From positions 1-62,670 of the forward strand of contig NZ_AYSJ01000011.1 of the NCBI RefSeq assembly GCF_000517265.1: a stretch of DNA of 62,670 bases, in the 5' to 3' direction. This document shows, piece by piece, positions 35,252-45,626 of the stretch. The stretch's first letter is position 1. Each line of letters starts with the position of its first letter. A model generated the notes under the pieces. The model saw only the letters and a list, made by a program, of their open reading frames with translations. It was not told the DNA's origin and ran no database searches. The position numbers were made by a program, and so were the translations under genes. The DNA is from Photorhabdus khanii NC19. GTDB lineage: Bacteria > Pseudomonadota > Gammaproteobacteria > Enterobacterales > Enterobacteriaceae.

Positions 35252-36808
35252 TTAGTCAAATTTAATACGGGTGGTTTTTAGATTGATAATGGCCAGTGCA
35301 CCAACTAGCAAAAAGATAACGGTGGCAATCGCCGCAGCCAATCCAAAGTCCTGGCCACCACCCCCTTCGAAAGCAATACGATAGGTATAGCTCACCAGTA
35401 AATCGGTATAGCCCGCCGGCGTCGTAGTGCCAATGTGATCCGGCCTGCCATAAGTCAACAATTGAATCAGAACAAAATTGTTGAAATTAAAGGCAAAACT
35501 GGCAATCATCAGCGGCATCAACGGCTTAATCAGCAGCGGGAAGGTAATCTTAAAAAAGTTCTGAAACGGGCCAGCACCATCCATCGCCGATGCTTCATAC
35601 AGATCATCTGGTATTGCCTTCAACAAACCCATACAGAGGATCATCATGTAGGGATACCCCAACCAGGTATTCACCACAATCAGCATGGTTCGCGCCAGTG
35701 TCGGATCAGTAAACCAAGCGGGCTTAATACCAAACAGGCCGTTAAGCAACAGGTTGATTTCACCAAAACTCTGGTTAAATAACCCCTTAAAAATCAAAAT
35801 AGAAATAAACGATGGCACGGCATACGGCAAGATTAACAGCACGCGATAAACAGCACGGCCTTTCAATGCTTCCCATTGCACAACACAGGCCAAGACCATG
35901 CCGACAGCAACAGTCAGTACCACAGTGAACAGAGCAAACACAACCGTCCAAACGAAAATAGAGAGAAACGGCTTCTGAATACCTTCATCCTGTATCACAC
36001 GCAGGAAATTTTTCCAGCCAATGGAAACAGTAAATCCCGGCGTTAACGTCTCATTTCCCCATTGCTCCTCAGCATTAACAGACTGATAGAAACCGGTATC
36101 GGTATTAGGGCGATAAAGCGTGCCTGTTTGATTGTTAGTAAGAGTCTTGCCATCTTCCCCAAGAGAGTATTGAGGATGTACACCAGAGAATTGACGAAGC
36201 GAACTCATTCTCAGTTGCTTACCATCTGGTAAAACGGCAACCAACTGGTTCAGCGCCTGTCGATTCTGGGTGATAATACGCAATGTCGCCGCTTCACCAC
36301 TCTGGGCGTTGTCCTGTTCATGCAAATGTAAAGTCGTTTCTTCCGCTACTGACAGAGAAAACGGCTCCGATACCAGTTGCTTAGTCTGGCCCGGTGCATC
36401 CAATGCCAGAATCCATAGATCGGATTTTGGATAGAGCCTGAAAGTGAATGTTTGCCCTGACTGATACTGACGGCTCATCAGGACAGATTGTGCACGTTCA
36501 AAAGTCAGTTGATTCGTACTGCTATAGTTGGTAAAGGCAATGGCAATAGTGCAAATGAGCGGAAACAACACAAACAGCCCCATTCCCGCGATGCCCGGAT
36601 AAGCATAACGCCAGGCATAAGTATTGCGGTTAGCGAAAACGTAAATCCCCGTTCCCAACAATACCAACGTCAGCATTGCGAACAGATACTCTCCCTGTGA
36701 GTACATCAAGACCACCAGATAACCGGTAAAGAGTATACACAGGCTCACTGCAAGCCATTTCAGAGCAGAATACTGCCACCATGATATTTTTTTGAGCGTC
36801 GCTGACAT
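35252..36808 (-). CDS. malF: Maltose ABC transporter permease MalF
   Basis: 518 aa inner-membrane permease with eight predicted TM helices and the large periplasmic P2 loop between TM3 and TM4 (about residues 95-275) that contacts MalE. The EAA loop YEASAMDGAGPFQNFFKITFPLL is near residue 400. Length close to E. coli MalF (514). It lies 123 bp after malE, with a strong hairpin in that gap. Confidence 0.97.
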   Translation of the reverse strand: MSATLKKISWWQYSALKWLAVSLCILFTGYLVVLMYSQGEYLFAMLTLVLLGTGIYVFANRNTYAWRYAYPGIAGMGLFVLFPLICTIAIAFTNYSSTNQLTFERAQSVLMSRQYQSGQTFTFRLYPKSDLWILALDAPGQTKQLVSEPFSLSVAEETTLHLHEQDNAQSGEAATLRIITQNRQALNQLVAVLPDGKQLRMSSLRQFSGVHPQYSLGEDGKTLTNNQTGTLYRPNTDTGFYQSVNAEEQWGNETLTPGFTVSIGWKNFLRVIQDEGIQKPFLSIFVWTVVFALFTVVLTVAVGMVLACVVQWEALKGRAVYRVLLILPYAVPSFISILIFKGLFNQSFGEINLLLNGLFGIKPAWFTDPTLARTMLIVVNTWLGYPYMMILCMGLLKAIPDDLYEASAMDGAGPFQNFFKITFPLLIKPLMPLMIASFAFNFNNFVLIQLLTYGRPDHIGTTTPAGYTDLLVSYTYRIAFEGGGGQDFGLAAAIATVIFLLVGALAIINLKTTRIKFD

Positions 36809-36900
36809 AATGCTCTTATTCCTTTTACTACGACTGTAACAGCTTTGCTGATAATTGGATCAATCTTCCGCAAGTAACATCCTTAGTCGTTACGGGAAAG

Positions 36901-36926
36901 AGACACCCTTTCAGAAAAGGGTGTCT
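36901..36926 (-). terminator. malE-malF intergenic hairpin
   Basis: On the minus strand AGACACCCTTT pairs perfectly with AAAGGGTGTCT (11-bp stem, 4-nt loop) directly after the malE stop, then CTCTTTCC. It is in the position of the E. coli malE-malF palindromic REP elements that protect malE mRNA and limit malFG expression. Partial terminator and/or 3' stabiliser. Confidence 0.8.
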
Positions 36927-36931
36927 ACAGG

Positions 36932-38131
36932 CTACTTGGTCATACGGGCTTCTGCGTCACTCAGTGCGGCATCAATAGTCTGACGGCCGGTCAACGCATT
37001 AACAACAGCGTTACGCATGGCATACCAAAAACTGCTCATTTGCGAGATGTTCGGCATGATTTCGCCTTTTTGAGCATTTTCCATCGTGGCAGAAATGCGC
37101 GGGTCCTTAGCCAGAATATCGTGATAGGATTTCAGCGCCACGGCCCCCAGCGGTTTATCCTTATTCACCATTGCCAGCCCCTCATTGGTCAGCAAATAGT
37201 TTTCCAGGAACTCCTTCGCCAACTCTTTATTCGGGCTGGCGGCATTAATACCTGCCGTCAATACGCCAACAAACGGCTTGGATGGATGACCTTTAAACGT
37301 CGGCAATAACGTCACGCCGTAATTTATCTTGCTCTTGTCGATGTTGGCCCACGCCCACGGACCATTGATAGTCATAGCCGTTTCACCTTTGTTGAACGCT
37401 GCTTCGGCAATGGAATAGTCGGTATCCGCATTCAGATGCTTATTTTTTACCAAATCGACAATAAAATTCAGCCCTGCTTTGGAACCGGCATTATTAACCC
37501 CGACGTTCTTAGCATCATATGCACCATTTTCCATTTTGAAAGCATATCCTCCATCAGCAGCAATCAGCGGCCAGGAGAAATAAGGCTCTTGCAGATTAAA
37601 CATAAGAGCGCTTTTGCCCTTACCCTTCAATTCCTTATCCAGAGCAGGGATCTCTTCCCAAGTTTTGGGTGGTGTCTTTACAAGGTCTTTATTGTAAATA
37701 AGGGAGAGGGCTTCAACTGCAATAGGATAACCAACTAATTTACCGTCGTAACGCACAGCATCCCAAGTGAATGGAAACAGTTTGTCCTTAAGGTTTTGAT
37801 CCGGCGTAATTTCCGCCACCAGACCCGACTGTGCATAACCACCAAAACGGTCATGAGCCCAGAAAATAATATCCGGCCCATCACCGGTTGCCGCAACCTG
37901 CGAATATTTCTCTGCAAGCTTGTCCGGATGTTCAACAGTAACATTGACACCCGTATCTTTTTCAAATTTCTCACCAACTTGCGCCAGGCCATTGTAGCCT
38001 TTATCGCCGTTGATCCAGATAACCAGCTTACCTTCCTCAATTTTTGCCAAAGCAGAGGCAGAAAGCACAAGAGTAGCTAAAACAGAAAGCGCCAGGGTAC
38101 GGGCGCCCACTTTCAAGTTTGTTTTTGTCAT
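36932..38131 (-). CDS. malE: Periplasmic maltose/maltodextrin-binding protein
   Basis: About 399 aa. A Sec signal peptide ending LSASALA precedes the mature start [20 protein letters not shown]. Sugar-contact residues are conserved, for example the Trp of [18 protein letters not shown] and of [12 protein letters not shown], and of [11 protein letters not shown] near the end. Two consecutive ATGs (38134, 38131) follow AAGGACGGA; the second is better spaced. First gene of malEFG, divergent from malK. Confidence 0.97.
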   Translation of the reverse strand: MTKTNLKVGARTLALSVLATLVLSASALAKIEEGKLVIWINGDKGYNGLAQVGEKFEKDTGVNVTVEHPDKLAEKYSQVAATGDGPDIIFWAHDRFGGYAQSGLVAEITPDQNLKDKLFPFTWDAVRYDGKLVGYPIAVEALSLIYNKDLVKTPPKTWEEIPALDKELKGKGKSALMFNLQEPYFSWPLIAADGGYAFKMENGAYDAKNVGVNNAGSKAGLNFIVDLVKNKHLNADTDYSIAEAAFNKGETAMTINGPWAWANIDKSKINYGVTLLPTFKGHPSKPFVGVLTAGINAASPNKELAKEFLENYLLTNEGLAMVNKDKPLGAVALKSYHDILAKDPRISATMENAQKGEIMPNISQMSSFWYAMRNAVVNALTGRQTIDAALSDAEARMTK

Positions 38132-38232
38132 CATTCCGTCCTTTACTTATAGTGTGAATAGGTTCAGGGTGAACTGTTTTGTTACATTGGCGGAGGGTAC
38201 GAAGCTAGTGTGCAACCGACAATAGAAATACT

Positions 38233-38243
38233 CATCCTCCCCC
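38233..38243 (-). promoter_or_regulatory. MalT box (malE-proximal)
   Basis: CATCCTCCCCC, on the minus strand GGGGGAGGATG, fits the MalT consensus GGGGAKGAGG. It lies about 100 bp before malE. Confidence 0.7.
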
Positions 38244-38267
38244 GCTCTACGCCCCAACTGAGATGGG

Positions 38268-38283
38268 TGTGATCTACATTACA
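38268..38283. promoter_or_regulatory. CRP-cAMP site 1 in malEK region
   Basis: TGTGATCTACATTACA matches the CRP consensus TGTGA-N6-TCACA with one difference. Confidence 0.75.
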
Positions 38284-38330
38284 AAAACAGAGGAACCGTG
38301 TTGTTGACCACAAAAAGAGACACCTCTTTT

Positions 38331-38346
38331 TGTAGTAAAGATCACA
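38331..38346. promoter_or_regulatory. CRP-cAMP site 2 in malEK region
   Basis: TGTAGTAAAGATCACA has a perfect right half TCACA and a left half TGTAG, close to the CRP consensus. Confidence 0.7.
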
Positions 38347-38390
38347 CTTTATCCAGCAGCTCATACCTAACCGCCTCAACAACTCCTATC

Positions 38391-38435
38391 TCATCCTCCT
38401 GACTCCTCCCCCATAAAAAACTTGGGCATGGAGGA
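38391..38435. promoter_or_regulatory. MalT boxes (malK-proximal)
   Basis: TCATCCTCCT (38391-38400) and GACTCCTCCCCC (38401-38412) are two adjacent MalT boxes in the same orientation, and GGAGGA occurs at 38430-38435 in the other. Arrays of such hexamer cores are the hallmark of MalT-activated promoters. Confidence 0.75.
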
Positions 38436-38513
38436 TTTACTCAACCACTATCTTAAACACACTCTGATTTATTATTTTTCACCGTGGATTGCGGTGATAG
38501 TCCGGGGGAACAC

Positions 38514-39623
38514 ATGTCGAGCGTCACACTACGTAATGTATCTAAGGCTTATGGTGAAACTATTATTTCTAAGAACATCAACCTTGAGATACAGGAAGGA
38601 GAATTCGTGGTTTTTGTCGGTCCATCAGGATGTGGAAAATCGACACTATTAAGGATGATTGCAGGTCTGGAAGATATTACTTCTGGTGATTTGCTGATCA
38701 ACAATATACGTATAAATGATGTACCACCAGCCAAGCGTGGCGTTGGAATGGTTTTTCAATCCTATGCACTGTACCCCCACCTGTCTGTTGCAGACAATAT
38801 GTCGTTTGGTATGAAGCTGGCCGGCGCCAAAAAAAGTGACATTCAGCAGCGCGTAAAGCAAGTTGCGGAGATGCTTCAACTCGCTCATCTGCTTGATCGC
38901 CGCCCTAAAGCACTATCAGGCGGCCAACGCCAGCGGGTCGCCATTGGCCGTACTCTGGTCGCTGAACCGAATGTTTTCCTATTGGATGAACCACTTTCCA
39001 ATCTGGACGCCGCACTGCGCGTCCAAATGCGCATTGAAATTTCACGCCTACACAAACGCCTGCAACGTACGATGATTTATGTCACCCACGATCAGGTTGA
39101 AGCAATGACGCTGGCCGACAGAATCGTGGTACTGGATGGCGGGGATGTTGCCCAGATCGGCAAACCACTTGAGCTTTACCACTATCCCGTTAATCGTTTT
39201 GTTGCCAGCTTTATTGGCTCACCCAAAATGAATTTCCTGCCAGTTAAAGTCACGGCCACCGCCGTCGATCAGGTGCAAATTACTCTGCCTAATCGCCAGC
39301 AAATCTGGCTTCCCGTAGAAAGCCAAGGGGTAAAAGTAGGCAGCAATGTATCTCTGGGTATACGCCCAGAACACCTCCTTCCTAGTGATATCGCAGATGT
39401 CACGCTGGAAGGCATAGTTCAGGTTGTTGAACAGCTGGGAAATGAAACCCAGGTTCACATTGAAATCCCGGCTATTCATCAAAATCTGGTTTATCGCCAG
39501 CCTGATGTTGTGCTCGTGGAAGAAGGGGCCTCCTTCACTATCGGATTACCTCCCCACCGCTGCCATTTGTTCCGGGAAGACGGAACCGCATGCCAGCGTT
39601 TGCATAAAGAACCCGGTGTTTGA
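38514..39623 (+). CDS. malK: Maltose ABC transporter ATPase MalK
   Basis: 369-aa ATPase of the MalFGK2 complex. Walker [10 protein letters not shown] near residue 36, signature [13 protein letters not shown] near 135, Walker [13 protein letters not shown] near 155, switch His in THDQVEAM, and a C-terminal OB-type regulatory domain (about 240-369) that can bind MalT and EIIA-Glc. I chose the ATG at 38514 ([14 protein letters not shown]) by match with E. coli; an upstream frame to 38484 adds ten unmatched residues. First of malK-lamB-malM. Confidence 0.97.
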   Translation: MSSVTLRNVSKAYGETIISKNINLEIQEGEFVVFVGPSGCGKSTLLRMIAGLEDITSGDLLINNIRINDVPPAKRGVGMVFQSYALYPHLSVADNMSFGMKLAGAKKSDIQQRVKQVAEMLQLAHLLDRRPKALSGGQRQRVAIGRTLVAEPNVFLLDEPLSNLDAALRVQMRIEISRLHKRLQRTMIYVTHDQVEAMTLADRIVVLDGGDVAQIGKPLELYHYPVNRFVASFIGSPKMNFLPVKVTATAVDQVQITLPNRQQIWLPVESQGVKVGSNVSLGIRPEHLLPSDIADVTLEGIVQVVEQLGNETQVHIEIPAIHQNLVYRQPDVVLVEEGASFTIGLPPHRCHLFREDGTACQRLHKEPGV

Positions 39624-39656
39624 GCCTGAGCTAATTACAAAACGACAGGAGAATAA

Positions 39657-40952
<1,296 letters not shown>

Positions 40953-41013
40953 TGCCATTAAAAACGGCTGGTTTTAGGCCAGCAAGATTATTTAGCTACT
41001 TTTAGCGCCTTGG

Positions 41014-41053
41014 ACTGATATGCCTTTTGCCCGTGGGTATCAGTCTCTTTTTT
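41014..41053 (+). terminator. Terminator-like hairpin between lamB and malM
   Basis: ACTGATA (41014-41020) pairs with TATCAGT (41038-41044), extended by GCC/GGG pairing in the loop, followed by CTCTTTTTT. It probably attenuates transcription so that malM is made at a lower level than lamB. Confidence 0.75.
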
Positions 41054-41073
41054 CAACCGGACAAGGGTAAAAA

Positions 41074-41991
41074 ATGAAAATTAAACTGCTCTCATTCTGT
41101 CTTAGTGCCTTACTCTGTAGCGCAGCTCCTTTGATAAGCTATGCAACACCTATCACTACAACAGCTAAGGCAACCACGACACAGGATGCTGTTGCACCTT
41201 CCCTCTCAACAGCAGCACTGCAAAAACTGAACTGGCAGCCAGTTAACCCAAACGATACGCAGACCATTATCCTCAATGCCACATCCCAGCACCTTAATGA
41301 AGGAAATATTCAGGGGCCAATCGCTGCATTCGCCATTCCGGCAAATCGGGGCTCACTGGACATTATGCTGAGCAGTTTAGTACAAGATAAACAAGTTTAT
41401 GCGCCAAATGTTTTGGTACTTGATCAGGGATTACGCCCCGCAGCATTTTATCCAAGTGACTACTTTCCGTATGAACGTCCGGGGGTTATGTCTACAGATC
41501 GGTTGGAAGGCACATTAAAGCTGACGCCAGCATTAGGACAACAGCAAATTTATGTGCTGGTCTATACCACTCGTACCGATTTGCAAAAATCAACACAAAT
41601 GATTGATCCCGCCAAAGCTTATGCTCAAGGAGTCGGCAACGCCGTTCCCGCCATTCCTGATCCCGTTGCCCGCCATACAGAAACCGGTACATTGAAGCTG
41701 AAAGTGAAATCGGAACAAAACACCGGTAACATCACTATTGGTCAGGTCTTATCAGGCCCGGCACTGGAGCCTGTCGTTGTTGGGCCAACACAAGCTACCG
41801 CAACACAGCGCACTCCACTGAAAACCAAACCTGTCCTGAACGACACAGAACGTTATTTCAGTGATGCAATTAAAAACGAAATTAATAACGGCAATATTGA
41901 TAAGGCGCTGAATCTGCTGGATGAAGCAGAACGCCTGGGATCTTCAACTGCACGAGAAACGTTTATTAACAGTATCAAAAACAAGAGATAA
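41074..41991 (+). CDS. malM: Periplasmic maltose operon protein MalM
   Basis: 305 aa with a signal peptide (MKIKLLSFCLSALLCSA, cut near ISYA). MalM is a periplasmic protein of unknown mechanism always found at the end of malK-lamB. The central region NRGSLDIMLSSLVQDK...VLVLDQGLRPAAFYPSDYF and the low-complexity Thr/Ala region after the signal are typical. Identity from sequence and position; function unresolved in the family. Confidence 0.9.
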   Translation: MKIKLLSFCLSALLCSAAPLISYATPITTTAKATTTQDAVAPSLSTAALQKLNWQPVNPNDTQTIILNATSQHLNEGNIQGPIAAFAIPANRGSLDIMLSSLVQDKQVYAPNVLVLDQGLRPAAFYPSDYFPYERPGVMSTDRLEGTLKLTPALGQQQIYVLVYTTRTDLQKSTQMIDPAKAYAQGVGNAVPAIPDPVARHTETGTLKLKVKSEQNTGNITIGQVLSGPALEPVVVGPTQATATQRTPLKTKPVLNDTERYFSDAIKNEINNGNIDKALNLLDEAERLGSSTARETFINSIKNKR

Positions 41992-42050
41992 ATCATTTAC
42001 CTATGTTGGCTATATAGTAAGTGCACCATTAGTTTGTTCAATGCAAAACA

Positions 42051-42075
42051 AATGCTCTCCGAAGAGGAGAGCATT
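42051..42075. terminator. Bidirectional terminator (malM / glycosyltransferase)
   Basis: AATGCTCTCC (42051-42060) and GGAGAGCATT (42066-42075) make a perfect 10-bp stem with a 5-nt loop between convergent malM and the GT4 gene. The U-rich side (TTTGTTTT) faces the minus-strand transcript. Confidence 0.85.
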
Positions 42076-42112
42076 AAGTTTAACTCTCATAATATGTTAC
42101 GACAGGAGATAC

Positions 42113-43186
42113 TTACCGATGGAGAGATAAAGCGTTAGTAATTCTTAACAGGAAATTGTCTTCATAAAGAAAGGCAATAGAATTTTTTATTGCATAATGA
42201 TCTCTTATTTTATATCCATCAATAATGAGTTGTAATTTTTTAGACAACTCAAGAATACTACCTGATTTATAAAGCTCGCCATTTAAATCGTTGATAATAT
42301 CATTCGGACCACACTTACAATCTGAACTTATACAATAGATACCATAGGATATTGCTTCCGCTAATACCATGCCAAAACCTTCATATTTTGATGTTAAAAT
42401 AAAAGCGGATACTTCTTTTATGCTACTCATTACAAATTCCCAAGGCTGATCTTGCCAACCGTGCCAAATAATATTGTTATTTATATTGAGTTGTGAAGAT
42501 AATTTTTTTAAGTAACTCTCATCATCACCAGAACCTACCATATGTAATTCCCAATGACCATGTAATTGAGAAAGCGCTAAAAATAGTTCAGTTAGATTTT
42601 TTGACTTATAGGCAAGAATTCTTCCAACATATAATAATCTAGCTATGTGTTTTGGTTGAGGAATTATAAAGGGATTCATTTTGATAGGATTGAAAATAAG
42701 ATGAAGTTTCTCTGTTTTTATCCCAAAGGATAACATTTGATCTCGTAAACCAGAACTGATTACAAGGTGCTCGTCGGCACAGCATAAATCTTTAATTTTC
42801 TGTGGGGTAGGATTTCTAATGGAAGTATGCAGCCAAGAGTAAGTTTTTACTGGGAAATTAATTTTTTCACAGGAAAGTCGAGCAATATTACAGGATGTTG
42901 TGTCTAAACTTATTAGAATCTCAGGGTAAAATCTTGCTAATATCAAGGATAATTCGCATGCAATATCCTGGCGAGATTTGTAATTGCTTGATGCTAAGGA
43001 TATATGTTGAGCATTAGATAACCAAGCATGATTTTCAATTCTGTTTATCTCATTTAAGGATATGAAAATGAAATCAATTTCAATGTTGGCACGGTTAATT
43101 AAACTTATTAAACTCGAACATACCATTTCTACCCCACCATATCCATTTAAGAAAAGATCATGGTATATTATAAATATTTTTTTCAT
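42113..43186 (-). CDS. GT4-family glycosyltransferase
   Basis: 357 aa retaining glycosyltransferase of GT-B fold. The N-terminal GYGGVEMV loop (residues 14-21), LLYVGRILAYKSKN near 190 and the EX7E motif region KYEGFGMVLAEAISYG near 280 are classic GT4. No signal or TM, so cytosolic. Donor and acceptor unknown. It is the last of a minus-strand run behind the PIG-L deacetylase (10-bp gap); GT4 plus PIG-L recalls MshA/MshB and BshA/BshB. Very AT-rich compared with the mal genes next door, suggesting horizontal transfer. Confidence 0.88.
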   Translation of the reverse strand: MKKIFIIYHDLFLNGYGGVEMVCSSLISLINRANIEIDFIFISLNEINRIENHAWLSNAQHISLASSNYKSRQDIACELSLILARFYPEILISLDTTSCNIARLSCEKINFPVKTYSWLHTSIRNPTPQKIKDLCCADEHLVISSGLRDQMLSFGIKTEKLHLIFNPIKMNPFIIPQPKHIARLLYVGRILAYKSKNLTELFLALSQLHGHWELHMVGSGDDESYLKKLSSQLNINNNIIWHGWQDQPWEFVMSSIKEVSAFILTSKYEGFGMVLAEAISYGIYCISSDCKCGPNDIINDLNGELYKSGSILELSKKLQLIIDGYKIRDHYAIKNSIAFLYEDNFLLRITNALSLHR

Positions 43187-43196
43187 TGTTAATCTT

Positions 43197-43976
43197 TCAT
43201 TTAATTAACCAAAAACGTTCTTGTATTTTGATTTTGTTAATAGATTGATGATATTTTCTCAATGAGACTAAAAGATTTGATTTGTTACCAAACAGAGGTT
43301 CTAATTGAGACTCATAAAATAAAATATTTTGCATTTTTTCTTTTAAATCAATATCTAACAATATAGCTCGCTTATCAAATTTGTTATTTCTTAATAAAGA
43401 ATTTTCCACACTATCGGGATTAATAATAGGATATTCACCTAAAACATAAGGGAAATCTTCATAAAGTAATATTTTTAACTTACGTGAACCTGTTATATTA
43501 TGTACAAGATTATTTATTATAATATGGTCCACATGTCGACCTATTCCCAAAGGGGCATATATATAATCAGGCTGATAATTTAACAATGTTTTGTCGATGA
43601 GATCTTGAGCCATATCGGATGCATAATCTGATTTATGTACCAGACCACTATAAATCATGGCAGAATTTTTATACATAAGTTCACCGCATTGATCAGTTCT
43701 GTAAATGCAATCTAAAATTCTACCATGTATTGGAATCGCTGATAATTTATTACAAAAGGCGATATCCTCATTAGCTCGCTTTGAATAAAGTTTTATAAAT
43801 GAATTCATATTATCATTATTCGCAGAGTATAAGTAATGAGATGCAATATTTTTGTCATACTCAGTAAAAAATGTTAAAATAACTACCTTTTGATTTTCTG
43901 AAACTAATTTATGTATTAAACCGCCAGCGCTTAAAGCTACATCATCTAAATGGGGTGATAGAAATAAATGTATCAT
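43197..43976 (-). CDS. PIG-L family N-deacetylase
   Basis: 259 aa zinc-dependent deacetylase (LmbE/PIG-L). The zinc motif SPHLDDVALSAGG is at residues 7-19 and the second metal region GIGRHVDHIIINN near 149. Family members remove acetyl groups from GlcNAc-type conjugates (mycothiol, bacillithiol, GPI, teicoplanin). The motif reads H-L-D-D-V instead of H-P-D-D-E, a common variant. One base separates it from the upstream RyR-like gene, and it precedes the GT4 gene. Confidence 0.9.
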   Translation of the reverse strand: MIHLFLSPHLDDVALSAGGLIHKLVSENQKVVILTFFTEYDKNIASHYLYSANNDNMNSFIKLYSKRANEDIAFCNKLSAIPIHGRILDCIYRTDQCGELMYKNSAMIYSGLVHKSDYASDMAQDLIDKTLLNYQPDYIYAPLGIGRHVDHIIINNLVHNITGSRKLKILLYEDFPYVLGEYPIINPDSVENSLLRNNKFDKRAILLDIDLKEKMQNILFYESQLEPLFGNKSNLLVSLRKYHQSINKIKIQERFWLIK

Positions 43977-43977
43977 T

Positions 43978-44724
43978 TCAAACCTCCATGTAAAGGCGGT
44001 TATATTTTATTTCCATGAGTACAATATAAATAGCGGCTAAATCAATGCGTATCCCATCCCTGTTTTTTATAAAATCTGAGTTGTTAATATTTAGCTTTTC
44101 TTTTGATTGGACTCTTTCATCATCGGCATAAAATTCTTTCATTATATCAAACCAACTGGCATGGATTTTTTCTGCTGCAATTTCTATTATACTGTCACTG
44201 TGGCCTAATATTGTCATTAAATCTGAAAAAATAGCATCGTTTGTAGAAAGTAACATCTCATAATTAAAATTACCAGATGCAATATTGTCATCGTATAAAT
44301 AAATACTTTTCATTATCTCTGATATAATACTCAAGTCGCTCTTGATTAACCTTTTCTCAAACTTCTTCTCTTTTTCTGTGAATGCTTGATAAGGTTTTAA
44401 AAAATTGACTTGCAAATTGTATTCAATTTCAAGTTTTGTTATTGAATCTTGCGTAGCAGTTCTATTATCGATTAAATATTTTGCACACCATAAATCGTGT
44501 ATGCAAGAGGCAAGAATATCTAAATTACCGTCCTGCTCCAAGAACGCACATATCTCAGAAAATAATTTAATTTGTGAACCATCTAGCTGGGAATTTAAAG
44601 TTATATCACCAGGATTAAATATAAATGAAGCTTGTTTTAATCTTCTCTGAATCTCTTTGGTTAAATATGTTGAATTTAAATTAACTTCGTTATCCAGCAG
44701 ATTTTTGTGATTTTCTTTATTCAT
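43978..44724 (-). CDS. Protein with possible RyR-type repeats
   Basis: 248 aa, soluble, helical. Two segments look alike: LDILASCIHDLWCAKYLIDN (about residue 78) and IIEIAAEKIHASWFDIMKEF (about 178). The first is followed about 36 residues on by PYQAFTEKEKKFEKRLI (about 131), reminiscent of the RyR-domain pattern IH..W......GW...L.PY..L...EK..DR. I therefore suspect two divergent RyR-like units, a domain found in ryanodine receptors and in bacteria, possibly binding small nucleotides. This is by eye only; otherwise a protein of unknown function. It follows the nucleotidyltransferase by 13 bp. Confidence 0.5.
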   Translation of the reverse strand: MNKENHKNLLDNEVNLNSTYLTKEIQRRLKQASFIFNPGDITLNSQLDGSQIKLFSEICAFLEQDGNLDILASCIHDLWCAKYLIDNRTATQDSITKLEIEYNLQVNFLKPYQAFTEKEKKFEKRLIKSDLSIISEIMKSIYLYDDNIASGNFNYEMLLSTNDAIFSDLMTILGHSDSIIEIAAEKIHASWFDIMKEFYADDERVQSKEKLNINNSDFIKNRDGIRIDLAAIYIVLMEIKYNRLYMEV

Positions 44725-44737
44725 GATTTATCTCCTT

Positions 44738-45361
44738 TTATTTATTCATTAACCTTATTTCTGTTGATGATATATCTAATCGGAATAGACTTTCTGGAAT
44801 AGATTCAAATAAAAAACGATGCTCCTTTCTAATATTTACCAAATCATCAACTGCATGATATTTATTATTAAAAAAACGGCCAGCCACAAGAAATCTACAA
44901 TCATTATTCTTAATTGTCATAAGAGATTTTTTTAATCCCTCTTCACCGCCATAATAAATAGGGTTATTAATTTCTTGACATAAATCAGCACCAATTACGA
45001 AAATTGCTCCTTGATAAATATGCGATTTATCAGTAAAAAACGTAGCATCGCTTAAAATTATATTACCTTTATCCTTGAATTGCTCTATCCTTTTGAAAAC
45101 TTCATCGGTTGGAATGGTAAGTTTTACCGCATTCTTAATTGACAGTTCATAATAGGGTTTTCTTTTAGTCATCATTGTAGCGATTTCTTTTAATTCTTCA
45201 TGACCTTTATGAAGTGGATTGAAAGAACCCGATAAAATTAACGCATTTTTCCAGTCTATGTTTGTATTGCTAAAGTCCCCTTTTCTATCAATATGTATAT
45301 AATTCAACCTGCCATCAATTAAATTGTTTATATAACGCTCATTGTTGTTAGGTATATTCAT
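44738..45361 (-). CDS. HxGH-motif nucleotidyltransferase (cytidylyltransferase/NadD-like)
   Basis: 207 aa of the nucleotidylyl-transferase superfamily. The nucleotide-binding motif SGSFNPLHKGHEEL (residues 44-57) contains HKGH, and the C-terminal LDISSTEIRL is the ISSTxIR motif typical of NadD/CoaD-type enzymes. The middle has VIGADLCQEINNP in the position of the NadD GxD region. It could adenylylate or cytidylylate a phosphorylated small molecule. First gene of the downstream four-gene unit; a 265-bp spacer upstream probably carries its promoter. AT-rich. Confidence 0.82.
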   Translation of the reverse strand: MNIPNNNERYINNLIDGRLNYIHIDRKGDFSNTNIDWKNALILSGSFNPLHKGHEELKEIATMMTKRKPYYELSIKNAVKLTIPTDEVFKRIEQFKDKGNIILSDATFFTDKSHIYQGAIFVIGADLCQEINNPIYYGGEEGLKKSLMTIKNNDCRFLVAGRFFNNKYHAVDDLVNIRKEHRFLFESIPESLFRLDISSTEIRLMNK

Positions 45362-45626
45362 ATATGTTCCTATATGTTATTATTGTTAATAAAATATATA
45401 TTAATTTCTTATAATTCCATATATTTATAAAATTCTATCCTTGTATTATTTACTAATGGTGATTAATGACACATCTTTATTTTCTTGAAATAAATATCAA
45501 ATTAATTTACTTGACTATTCATCAGCAGCGAATCCTTTTGTTTTAACATTAAGGTTATGAAATTTAAATGTTTTATTCACAGTTCCACTTATTATTAAAT
45601 TGCGTAAGTTATCTGAGCTCCTCTCA
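45362..45626. other. Spacer between the two halves of the AT-rich cluster
   Basis: 265 bp, extremely AT-rich, with no gene. It likely contains the promoter of the nucleotidyltransferase-RyR-PIG-L-GT4 unit and the end of the aminotransferase unit; no clear terminator hairpin was seen. Confidence 0.5.

Larger units (their letters stand above)
38135..38513. promoter_or_regulatory. malEFG / malK-lamB-malM divergent control region
   Basis: 379 bp regulatory region laid out as in E. coli, with MalT-box clusters near both promoters and CRP sites in between (listed separately). This supports cooperative MalT-CRP activation with remodelling of MalT binding. Nothing coding is supported in it. Confidence 0.85.
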
